12,830 nucleotides of DNA. Origin: an uncultured Oscillospiraceae bacterium. Lineage in GTDB: Bacteria > Bacillota > Clostridia > Oscillospirales > Acutalibacteraceae. The stretch spans positions 1-12,830 of the forward strand of contig CABTZO010000028.1 of assembly GCA_902489335.1 (NCBI GenBank), read 5' to 3'. Under the pieces are notes generated by a model. It was not told where the DNA came from, made no database searches, and saw only the letters and a list, made by a program, of their open reading frames with translations. Positions within the stretch are counted from its first letter, which is position 1. Each line of letters begins with the position of its first letter. This document shows, in pieces, positions 5,848 through 12,830 of the stretch. A program made the position numbers and the translations under genes.

Positions 5848-7203
5848 ATGATAAATACAAAAGACATTTTAGAGACAATTGAAATGATCGACAACGAAAA
5901 TTTAGATATCCGAACCGTAACAATGGGTATCTCTCTTTTCGATTGTGCATGTGATGACATAGACAAAAGTTGCCAAAAAATTTACGATAAAATTACTACT
6001 AAAGCTAAAAATTTAGTTTCAGTTGTATCGGAAATTGAAAAAGAATATGGAATACCGATAATTCACAAAAGAATTTCCGTTACACCGATTTCACTTTTAG
6101 TAAGTGCTTCCGGGGGAGATCCCGTTAAATATGCGAAGGCCCTTCAAAAAGCCGCAGATGAGACCGGAGTCAATTTTATCGGCGGTTACAGTGCCTTAGT
6201 TCAAAAAGGAGCAACACCCGGAGATATCTCTTTGATTGAAAGCATGCCTGAGGCTCTGTCTCAAACGGAAAATATTTGTTCAAGTGTCAATTTAGCTTCC
6301 ACTAAAGCCGGAATAAACATGGATATTGTGGAAAAAATGGGACATATAATAAAGAATACGGCAATTTTGACGAAAGATAAAAACTGCATTGGAGCAGCAA
6401 AACTTGTTGTTTTCTGTAATGCTCCGGAAGACAATCCGTTTATGGCAGGCGCTTTTCATGGTCCCGGCGAGGGAGACAGCGTCATCAATGTCGGTGTTTC
6501 CGGTCCCGGAGTTGTAAGATCTGCAATTGCAAAACACAAAGACGCTGATTTTGCGCGTATTGCAGAAATAATTAAAGAGACAGCTTTTAAGATTACAAAA
6601 ATGGGTCAACTTGTTGCAAATGAAGCATCAAAAAGACTCAATGTTCCTTTCGGAATTGTAGATTTATCTCTTGCGCCAACACCTGCAATCGGTGATTCAG
6701 TTGCTCATATTCTTGAAGAAATGGGACTTGAAAGTTGTGGGGCACATGGAACTACGGCGGCACTTGCAGTTTTGAACGACTCGGTCAAAAAAGGCGGAGT
6801 TATGGCATCGGGCCATGTCGGAGGTCTTTCGGGAGCCTTTATTCCGGTTTCGGAAGATGCGGGTATGATTAATGCCGTTAAGACGGGCAATCTTTCAATC
6901 GAAAAGTTGGAAGCAATGACCTGCGTATGTTCGGTTGGTTTGGATATGATAGTAATTCCAGGCGACACTAAAGATGAAGTAATTTCTGCGATTATTGCCG
7001 ACGAAGCGGCAATAGGTATGATAAATTCAAAGACGACAGCTGTTCGTGTTATTCCGGCAATAAATAAAAATGTCGGCGACAGTTTGGATTTCGGAGGACT
7101 TTTAGGATATGCTCCTGTTATTAAATTAAACACGGCGTCTCCTTTAAAATTTATAAACAGAAAAGGACGCATACCCGCTCCTTTAAACAGTCTTAAAAAT
7201 TAG
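5848..7203 (+). CDS. DUF711/UPF0210 (PFL-fold) protein
   Basis: A 451-residue protein of normal length for UPF0210/DUF711, a conserved family with a pyruvate formate-lyase-like barrel fold but no established reaction. Recognisable stretches are the N-terminal LDIRTVTMGISLFDCA, NRxS-region equivalent HKRISVTPISLL, INVGVSGPGVVRSA, FGIVDLSLAPTPAIGDSVAHILEEMGLE, GAHGTTAALAVLNDSVKKGG and the Gly-rich GHVGGLSGAFIPVSEDAGM. There is no glycyl-radical motif that would make it a real formate-lyase. It follows the ACT gene by 7 bp with only a weak ribosome site (AGGA about 12 bases upstream), so translation is probably coupled. An amino-acid-sensing ACT partner and a downstream isoleucyl-tRNA synthetase hint at amino-acid metabolism; that is inference. 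Confidence 0.92.
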   Translation: MINTKDILETIEMIDNENLDIRTVTMGISLFDCACDDIDKSCQKIYDKITTKAKNLVSVVSEIEKEYGIPIIHKRISVTPISLLVSASGGDPVKYAKALQKAADETGVNFIGGYSALVQKGATPGDISLIESMPEALSQTENICSSVNLASTKAGINMDIVEKMGHIIKNTAILTKDKNCIGAAKLVVFCNAPEDNPFMAGAFHGPGEGDSVINVGVSGPGVVRSAIAKHKDADFARIAEIIKETAFKITKMGQLVANEASKRLNVPFGIVDLSLAPTPAIGDSVAHILEEMGLESCGAHGTTAALAVLNDSVKKGGVMASGHVGGLSGAFIPVSEDAGMINAVKTGNLSIEKLEAMTCVCSVGLDMIVIPGDTKDEVISAIIADEAAIGMINSKTTAVRVIPAINKNVGDSLDFGGLLGYAPVIKLNTASPLKFINRKGRIPAPLNSLKN

Positions 7204-7207
7204 GAGG
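7202..7207 (+). promoter_or_regulatory. Ribosome binding site of ileS (sets the TTG start)
   Basis: A perfect AGGAGG overlaps the DUF711 stop codon (TAGGAGG) and stands 7 bases before TTG at 7215-7217. No ATG lies close downstream in frame until codon 11, which is too far from this site, so the TTG start is well supported. Confidence 0.8.
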
Positions 7208-7214
7208 TTTTATT

Positions 7215-10200
7215 TTGGATAATTTAAGCAATAATCTAATCAACATGGAAAATGATATCCTTAAGTTTTGGGATGAAAATGAATGTTTTAAAAAACTCAA
7301 AGAAAAAAATGCAAACAATGAGCGTTTTAAATTTATTGACGGTCCCATTACGGCAAATAACCCTATGGGTGTTCACCATGCCTGGGGCAGATCTCTTAAA
7401 GATATTTATTTGAGATATAAAGCAATGTTTGGATATGATTGCAGATATCAAAACGGTTTCGACTCTCAAGGATTGTGGGTTGAAGTTGAAGTTGAAAAAG
7501 AACTCGGCTTTAACACTAAAAAGGACATTGAAGAGTACGGACTCGATAAATTTACAGAAAAATGTAAGGACAGAGTAAACAAATTTTCTAAAGTTATTAC
7601 AGATCAATCAATCCGTCTCGGTCAATGGATGGAATGGGAAAATTCATATTACACTAATACCGACTTGAATATCGGCGGTATCTGGCATTTTCTGAAAAAA
7701 TGTCACGAACAAGATGCAATTAAAAGCGAATATAAACCAATGCCCTGGTGCCCTCGTTGTGGAACATCCCTTTCAGAACATGAGATGACAGGTTCATATA
7801 AAAAGATCACTCACAACTCCGTTTTCTTTAAATTACCTCTTGAAGACGGAAGACGCGCCCTCGTTTGGACGACAACTCCTTGGACTTTGAGCTCAAACGT
7901 TGCCCTTGCGGTAAATGCCGATTTAGACTATGTGGAAGCTAAAGTAAAAAGTTCAGATGATATTTTAGTTTTGGGCAAAAATGCAATTTCCTACTTAGGC
8001 GATGATAAGCTTGAAATTTTGAGATCTTTCAAAGGAGAAGAACTTGTCGGTCTAAAATTTGAAACATGTTTTAAAGATTTTGAAGCTCAACAAGATGTAG
8101 AACACAAGGTCGTTAATTGGGAAGATGTTGACGCCGATGAAGGAACAGGAATTGTTCATATTGCTCCCGGTTGTGGTCTTGAAGACTTTGAACTCGGAGA
8201 AAGACTCGGTCTTGAAAAGATTATGCCGGTTGATGATGCCGGAATTTTCCTTGACGGATTCGGATTTTTAACCGGAAAAAATTCTCACGATGTTGCAGAT
8301 GAAGTCTTTGAAGAATTAGATAAACAGGGTAAGCTCTATAAAGTTATGCCTTATGAACACAGTTATCCCGTTTGTTGGAGATGTAAAAGTGAAGTTATTT
8401 TCCGACTTGTTCCGTCTTGGTATATCACAACAGAAAAACTCAAACCTGCTCTGCTTGAAGCTTCTTCAAACGTTGATTGGGAACCTAAGTCGGGCGGAAA
8501 AAGAATGGCTGACTGGCTTACTAATATGGGCGACTGGAACATTTCAAGAAAACGTTTTTACGGTATGCCACTTCCCTTCTATAACTGTGAATGCGGAACT
8601 TTGACGGTAGTAGGCTCAAAAGATGAACTTGTCGAACTTGCCGCCGATAAAGAAAAAGCTAAGAACTTAAAGGAACTTCACAGACCTTATATAGATGAAA
8701 TAGAAATTATCTGCCCGAACTGCGGTAAAAAAGTTAAAAGAATTCCCGAAATCGGAGATGTTTGGCTTGATGCGGGAATAGTTCCGTTTTCAACAACCGG
8801 ATATTTTACCGACAGAAAAGAATGGGAAAAGAATTTCCCCGCCGACTGGGTCGTTGAAATGCATGAGCAGATTAGACTTTGGTTCTATTCTCTGTTATTT
8901 ATGAGCACTGTTTTGGAAAACAGACCTCCTTATAAAAAAGTCTTGACTTACGGCTCTGTTGTTGCGGAAGACGGAAGCAAGTTCTCTAAAACCGGATTTA
9001 TGATTAGATTTGAAGATGCGGTTAAGAAAATAGGTGCGGATCCTATTCGTTATCTCTACGCTTCAAACCCTATTACAAATGATGTTAGATTCGGCTTTAA
9101 TTTAGGAGACGAAGCAAGAAGAAAGATTCTCGGATTTTATAATATCTTTACTTTCTATCAGACCTACGCTTCCATCGATAAACCTCATTTTGACGGATTT
9201 AAACCCGATAAATCGAAGCTTGATATAACGGATCTTTGGCTTATAAATATGACAAACGAATTTATCAAAAAGGCAAAGACATACATGGACGATTTCAAAG
9301 CCTATATGCTTGTTCGTGATTTTGAAGCCTTTATCGACAGTGTTTCAAATTGGTATATCCGTTCAAACAGAAGGCGTTTTTGGAAATCCGGAGACAGCGA
9401 CGATAAAAAAATCGCATACTTTGTATTATTCTATGCAATTAAATCTTTGACTTTGATTATGTCACCGATTATCCCGTTCTTAACCGAAAAAATTTGGCAG
9501 GATTTAATCAGAAAAGTTGATGATAATGCAGAGCTTTCCGTTCACTTAAGTGATTGGCCGGAAGTTATGACAGGTTATGAAGACGAATCGATAGTTGCCG
9601 ATACCGAATATGCAAGAGATATTATTCAAGCTGCACTTCGTTTGCGTAACGAAGCACAAATCAAAGTTCGTCAGCCGCTTTCAGTTTTATATGTGTGCGC
9701 GGAGGACAAAGAACTTGCAAGACTTGAAAAATTCAAGAAAATAATTACAGATGAACTCAATGTCAAAGAGATTAAGGGAATAAATGATTTTGATATTTTG
9801 GAAGACAGCTATCTTACGGTCAACTTCAAAAATGCAGGTCAGGTTCTCAAAAATAAGGTCAATCATCTCAAAGAGGTGCTTTCAAACTTAACACCGGCAG
9901 AACATGCAGTGTTTATTGAATCTCTCGAAAACAACGGATATATTTCTCTTCCCGATTTTGAAGAAAACTTAAATGCCAATATATTCAACATTGAAAAGAA
10001 GACTAAAGAAAATTACACTTCATCAATCTGCAACGACCAAAAAACCGTTGTTGCCCTTGATACAAGTATTTCAGAAGAGCTTGCAAAAGAAGGTACTCTC
10101 AGGGACATCGTTCGTTGTTGTCAGGTTGCAAGACGCGAAGCGGACTTTGATGTTTCACAGAGAATAAATATTTCATTAATCGGAGATTCTGATAAGATCA

Positions 10201-10352
10201 ATCAAATCATCGATGAAAACCTCGAACATATAAAATCTGAACTTTTAGCAAACGAAGTATTAAGCGAAAATTTAACGAAAGTCGATTATAAGACTGAAGT
10301 TAAAATAAACGACGAAACTTTAGAAATTCAATTACAAAAATCAAAGGAGTAA
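7215..10352 (+). CDS. ileS: Isoleucyl-tRNA synthetase, IleRS2-like with swapped HIGH motif (GVHH)
   Basis: A class I synthetase of 1045 residues that charges tRNA-Ile and edits valine. The HIGH signature is replaced by GVHH at 52-55 (PMGVHHAWGR), i.e. GXHH instead of HXGH. The second signature is KFSKT at 589-593. The CP1 editing domain shows WTTTPWTLSSN (218-228) and GTGIVHIAPG.G.ED with Asp324. Cys pairs 179/182, 387/390, 458/460 and 500/503 look like zinc sites; the last two flank a ribbon-like insertion after GDWNISRKRFYG. NWYIRSNRRRFW begins the anticodon-binding part, followed by a long C-terminal extension. These traits fit the eukaryote-like IleRS2 type rather than IleRS1. TTG start, 11 bp after DUF711; no T-box leader. 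IleRS2 enzymes resist mupirocin, and the GXHH form is reported to do so extremely; resistance here is inferred. Confidence 0.95.
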   Translation: MDNLSNNLINMENDILKFWDENECFKKLKEKNANNERFKFIDGPITANNPMGVHHAWGRSLKDIYLRYKAMFGYDCRYQNGFDSQGLWVEVEVEKELGFNTKKDIEEYGLDKFTEKCKDRVNKFSKVITDQSIRLGQWMEWENSYYTNTDLNIGGIWHFLKKCHEQDAIKSEYKPMPWCPRCGTSLSEHEMTGSYKKITHNSVFFKLPLEDGRRALVWTTTPWTLSSNVALAVNADLDYVEAKVKSSDDILVLGKNAISYLGDDKLEILRSFKGEELVGLKFETCFKDFEAQQDVEHKVVNWEDVDADEGTGIVHIAPGCGLEDFELGERLGLEKIMPVDDAGIFLDGFGFLTGKNSHDVADEVFEELDKQGKLYKVMPYEHSYPVCWRCKSEVIFRLVPSWYITTEKLKPALLEASSNVDWEPKSGGKRMADWLTNMGDWNISRKRFYGMPLPFYNCECGTLTVVGSKDELVELAADKEKAKNLKELHRPYIDEIEIICPNCGKKVKRIPEIGDVWLDAGIVPFSTTGYFTDRKEWEKNFPADWVVEMHEQIRLWFYSLLFMSTVLENRPPYKKVLTYGSVVAEDGSKFSKTGFMIRFEDAVKKIGADPIRYLYASNPITNDVRFGFNLGDEARRKILGFYNIFTFYQTYASIDKPHFDGFKPDKSKLDITDLWLINMTNEFIKKAKTYMDDFKAYMLVRDFEAFIDSVSNWYIRSNRRRFWKSGDSDDKKIAYFVLFYAIKSLTLIMSPIIPFLTEKIWQDLIRKVDDNAELSVHLSDWPEVMTGYEDESIVADTEYARDIIQAALRLRNEAQIKVRQPLSVLYVCAEDKELARLEKFKKIITDELNVKEIKGINDFDILEDSYLTVNFKNAGQVLKNKVNHLKEVLSNLTPAEHAVFIESLENNGYISLPDFEENLNANIFNIEKKTKENYTSSICNDQKTVVALDTSISEELAKEGTLRDIVRCCQVARREADFDVSQRINISLIGDSDKINQIIDENLEHIKSELLANEVLSENLTKVDYKTEVKINDETLEIQLQKSKE

Positions 10353-10355
10353 ATT

Positions 10356-10541
10356 ATGATAAACAAAGAAACCACAATAGCTGAAATTTTAAACGAAAAA
10401 CCCGAAGCTGCAGAAGTACTTATGGGAATCGGAATGCATTGTCTCGGTTGCCCGGCTTCTCAGGCAGAATCATTAGAAGAAGCCTGTGCCGTTCACGGTG
10501 TTGATGTTGAAGAAGTTATAGAAGAGATAGACAAACTTTAA
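10356..10541 (+). CDS. DUF1858-domain small CxxC protein
   Basis: A 61-residue protein that is one DUF1858 domain, related to the N-terminal domain of ScdA/RIC iron-sulfur repair proteins and to domains fused to hybrid-cluster-like or redox proteins. The core is ETTIAEILNEKPEAAEVLMGIGMHCLGCPASQAESLEEACAVHG, with Cys29 and Cys32 in CLGC and another Cys at 44. The two-Cys motif suggests metal, thiol or redox chemistry, but no reaction is established for stand-alone copies. Its ribosome site AAGGAG lies in the last codons of ileS, and the start is 3 bp after the ileS stop, so it is co-transcribed and probably coupled. trmK starts 6 bp downstream. Confidence 0.9.
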   Translation: MINKETTIAEILNEKPEAAEVLMGIGMHCLGCPASQAESLEEACAVHGVDVEEVIEEIDKL

Positions 10542-10547
10542 TAACTT

Positions 10548-11195
10548 ATGTTAAAAACAAGGCTCGGAAGAATTTCCGATTCGGTCCGCTCGGGAGCGGT
10601 GCTGTGTGATATCGGCACCGACCATGCGGACCTTGTTGTATCTCTGATGCTAAACAAAAAAATTAAATTTGCCTATGCAACCGATTTAAGAGAAGGACCG
10701 CTTAAAAGAGCCAAAGAAAATATAAAAAATGCCGGGATCGAAGATAAAGTTGAGTGTATTTTAAGTGACGGCTTTGAGAATTTAAAAAACAAGAACGACA
10801 TTACAGATGTTGTAATTTCCGGTCTGGGCGGAGAGACAATAATAAAGATTTTAACATCCTGTCCTATTCTTCATAATCCAAAGATAAATTTTATTTTAAG
10901 TCCTCAATCCAAAGAAGAAAAACTCCGTTTTTTTCTAAATGAAAACGGTCATACATTTAATGAAATAACGGTTGACGAAAACGGCAAAAAATATTTGATT
11001 TTTATTTCTAAATTTTCAGACAACAAGACTTCGCTTTCTCTTAAGCAAGAATTTTTCGGATTAAACGACGACGAGCAATATAAAAAAATTATTTATAACA
11101 CACTGATTAAAAGGCTGAAAAACAAAGAATATGAACTTGAGCGCAGAAGTAATATTATAAAATTATTAGATGAGGTGAAAAATGATTACAGTTAA
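10548..11195 (+). CDS. trmK: tRNA (adenine(22)-N1)-methyltransferase
   Basis: A SAM-dependent methyltransferase, 215 residues, that makes m1A22 in the D-loop region of tRNAs such as tRNA-Ser and tRNA-Tyr in Gram-positive bacteria. Seen: the N-terminal LKTRLGRISDSV, SAM motif I as LCDIGTDHADLV (19-30, Asp21), motif II ATDLREGPLKRAKENI, and the family motif ISGLGGETI. The end of the catalytic domain is LSPQSKEEKLRFFLNENGH. A C-terminal helical, coiled-coil-like tail rich in Lys, Arg and Glu follows. There is no clear ribosome site in front of the ATG, which lies 6 bp after DUF1858, so coupling is likely. The 3' end overlaps the nif3-like gene by 14 bp. TrmK next to a Nif3-family gene is a conserved pairing in Bacillota (yqfN-yqfO in B. 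subtilis). Confidence 0.93.
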   Translation: MLKTRLGRISDSVRSGAVLCDIGTDHADLVVSLMLNKKIKFAYATDLREGPLKRAKENIKNAGIEDKVECILSDGFENLKNKNDITDVVISGLGGETIIKILTSCPILHNPKINFILSPQSKEEKLRFFLNENGHTFNEITVDENGKKYLIFISKFSDNKTSLSLKQEFFGLNDDEQYKKIIYNTLIKRLKNKEYELERRSNIIKLLDEVKNDYS

Positions 11196-11925
11196 AGATA
11201 TATATTCATACATCGATGAACTTGCGCCATACGAAACTCAGGAAAGCTGGGACAATTCAGGGCTTAATGTAGGCAGTTTTCAAAGAGAAGTCAAAACTGT
11301 GGGCTTTGCATTGGACGCAACGAAAAACACAATAAAAAAAGCAAAGAACAGTGATTGTGATTTACTCATTACTCATCACCCGGTTATTTTCAGTCCCCTA
11401 TCCCATATTTATAATGACAATCCCGCCTACTATGCTATTCAAAATAACATAGATATTTTATCCGCACATACAAATTGGGATGCCTGTGACGACGGAGTAA
11501 ATGATATATTGGCTGAAAAAATCAATCTAAAAAACATCAAAAGATTAACCGACAGCAGTCTTTCAATGATAAGAGTCGGAGAGACAGAAGATGATTTTGA
11601 AACTTTTTTGGAAAATGTGAAAAACCAACTAAACAATAAAACTATTACAAATAATATTTTTAGAAAGCCTCATAAAGTTGCTGTTTGCGGAGGATCAGGC
11701 GGAAGTTTGCTAAACGATATTTATTTTGCCGGACTTGATACTCTTGTAACCGGCGAAGCAAAGCACAGTGATTTTATAACCGCAAACAATTTAAACCTTA
11801 ATCTTTTTGTCTGCGGACATTATGAAACGGAAAATATAAGTGTTCCCGTTTTAAAATCAAAGATTGAAAATAAATTTGAAAATTTGAACTGTATTTTATT
11901 TGATGAAAATCCGATAATAAGGTAA
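11182..11925 (+). CDS. Nif3-like dinuclear metal centre protein
   Basis: A 247-residue member of the Nif3/YbgI/YqfO family, hexameric proteins with a two-metal site in each subunit and no agreed biochemical role; GTP cyclohydrolase-like names given to some are doubtful. Ligands visible: ITHHP (His65/His66), SAHTNWD (His96/Asp100) and CGHYETE (His213/Glu217). WDNSGLNVG (23-31) and VAVCGGSGGSLL are other family motifs. It is the short form, lacking the roughly 100-residue PII-like insert of B. subtilis YqfO. The ATG lies inside trmK (14-bp overlap), with GAGGTG 4 bases upstream. The rqcH gene begins 3 bp after its stop. Confidence 0.92.
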   Translation: MITVKDIYSYIDELAPYETQESWDNSGLNVGSFQREVKTVGFALDATKNTIKKAKNSDCDLLITHHPVIFSPLSHIYNDNPAYYAIQNNIDILSAHTNWDACDDGVNDILAEKINLKNIKRLTDSSLSMIRVGETEDDFETFLENVKNQLNNKTITNNIFRKPHKVAVCGGSGGSLLNDIYFAGLDTLVTGEAKHSDFITANNLNLNLFVCGHYETENISVPVLKSKIENKFENLNCILFDENPIIR

Positions 11926-11928
11926 AAC

Positions 11929-12830
11929 ATGGCATTTGACGGAATATATCTTCATTTTATTATTGAAGAATTAAATCAAAAATTGAATAACACGAGAATT
12001 TACAAGCTATATCAAATTTCAAAAAATGAGCTTCTGTTTGTTTTTCGAGGAAAAGAACAGCTAAATCAAAAGCTTTTGATTAGTATTGATCAAAGTTTTT
12101 GCAGAATTCATTTGACTGACAAGGATTATGATAATCCCAAAAAACCATCGATGAAATGTATGTATCTTCGTAAAAAGCTGCTCGGAGCAAGATATCTTGA
12201 AGCTACTCAAGTTTCAAACGACAGAGTATTAAAAATAAAACTTCTGGCAACGGATGAAATCGGAGAAGAACAAAATTTGGAAATAGAGATTTCATTAGTG
12301 TCTTCAAATCCTTATTTTCATTTGAACTTAAATAACGAGCTTTTGTTTACACTCAATGATAAACACGCAGAAAAACTTATAACCGATAATAAATTGAATG
12401 TATTTAAAACGGACTTAGATGTAATTGCAGATAAAATAAATAGCGAAAATCAGCATGATTACCGCGATATTATAGGTGTTATTCAGGGACTGTCTCCAAG
12501 CAACGCAAAGTATTTATATGAAAAGTTTGATCTTGATAACTATAAAGATCTCGCCTTTTCCCTGCTTAATTTCAAAAAATATTTAGTTTCCGACAGCGTC
12601 GAATTTAATATAATTTTAGACGATAATAAATATAAGGATCTTACATTTTTATCTAAAGAGTTTTTGCCAGACGATATTGAGTTAAAAACATATAATTCTG
12701 CACACATTGCCTGTGATGAGTTTTATTTTAACAAAGCAAGAGAAAACAGCATAAAGAGCAAAACTTATTCTCTAAATAAAAAAATTCAAAGTCTGATAAA
12801 GAGAACTGAAAAGAAATTAATTATTCAAAA
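11929..12830 (+). CDS. rqcH: RqcH (Rqc2/NFACT family) ribosome quality-control protein, N-terminal part (cut at window end)
   Basis: RqcH binds stalled 50S-nascent chain-tRNA complexes and recruits tRNA-Ala to add C-terminal alanine tails that mark the chain for degradation. Older names are fibronectin-binding protein or FbpA. The frame is open for 300 codons to the last base; full-length members have about 550-600 residues, so half is missing. Seen: the diagnostic MAFDGI start, the NFACT-N region with MYLRKKLLGARYLE, and the conserved Asp98-Arg99 pair (SNDRVLKI) equivalent to the DR motif needed for function. A helix-hairpin-helix-like part (VIQGLSPSNAKYLYEKF) follows, then the start of the coiled-coil arms (SKTYSLNKKIQSLIKRTEKKL). 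The ribosome site AAGGT spans the end of the preceding gene, whose stop is 3 bp upstream. Confidence 0.92.
   Translation, partial: MAFDGIYLHFIIEELNQKLNNTRIYKLYQISKNELLFVFRGKEQLNQKLLISIDQSFCRIHLTDKDYDNPKKPSMKCMYLRKKLLGARYLEATQVSNDRVLKIKLLATDEIGEEQNLEIEISLVSSNPYFHLNLNNELLFTLNDKHAEKLITDNKLNVFKTDLDVIADKINSENQHDYRDIIGVIQGLSPSNAKYLYEKFDLDNYKDLAFSLLNFKKYLVSDSVEFNIILDDNKYKDLTFLSKEFLPDDIELKTYNSAHIACDEFYFNKARENSIKSKTYSLNKKIQSLIKRTEKKLIIQ

Noticed and set aside
5848..7203. Pyruvate formate-lyase activity for the DUF711 protein
   Set aside because: Only the fold is shared; no C-terminal glycyl-radical motif or catalytic Cys-Cys pair is visible, so no such reaction is claimed.

Overview
The window looks like ordinary chromosome from a low-GC, AT-rich Bacillota, probably a Clostridia/Tissierellia-type anaerobe. 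The grounds are A/T-rich codon use, strong AGGAGG-type ribosome sites, tight operons, the methylerythritol (MEP) isoprenoid pathway, a TrmK-Nif3 pair, an RqcH homologue and an ACT/DUF711 pair. This placement is inference; there is no rRNA or other marker here. I see no phage, insertion sequence, integrase, tRNA or CRISPR array.

Layout: (1) 2-1017, plus strand: the 3' end of an aromatic-amino-acid block. It has the tail of a shikimate dehydrogenase fused in frame to shikimate kinase, then type II 3-dehydroquinase (aroQ). The block ends at a hairpin (1007-1030) that also serves the converging operon. (2) 5121-1059, minus strand: a four-gene operon of PHP phosphoesterase, ispE, a secreted Thr-rich membrane-anchored protein with BspA-like repeats, and a MATE efflux transporter. 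(3) 5152-5570: a 419-bp divergent intergenic region. It carries a promoter facing each way, two copies of a dyad-symmetric 21-bp sequence, and a compact segment of about 70% GC with hairpins, quite unlike its surroundings. (4) 5571-12830, plus strand: a seven-gene operon with gaps of 3-11 bp or short overlap. It contains an ACT-domain protein, DUF711 protein, isoleucyl-tRNA synthetase, a small DUF1858 CxxC protein, TrmK, a Nif3-like protein and RqcH (cut by the window end).

The plus-strand operon is mostly about tRNA and translation: charging of tRNA-Ile, m1A22 modification, and alanine tailing of stalled nascent chains by RqcH. The most informative observation is in IleRS. Its class I HIGH signature reads G-V-H-H, the swapped GXHH form associated with mupirocin hyper-resistant IleRS2 enzymes. 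The least explained piece is the intergenic element at about 5205-5393. I found no clearly new multi-gene system. The best candidates for new biology are that element and the Thr-rich surface protein at 2447-3427.
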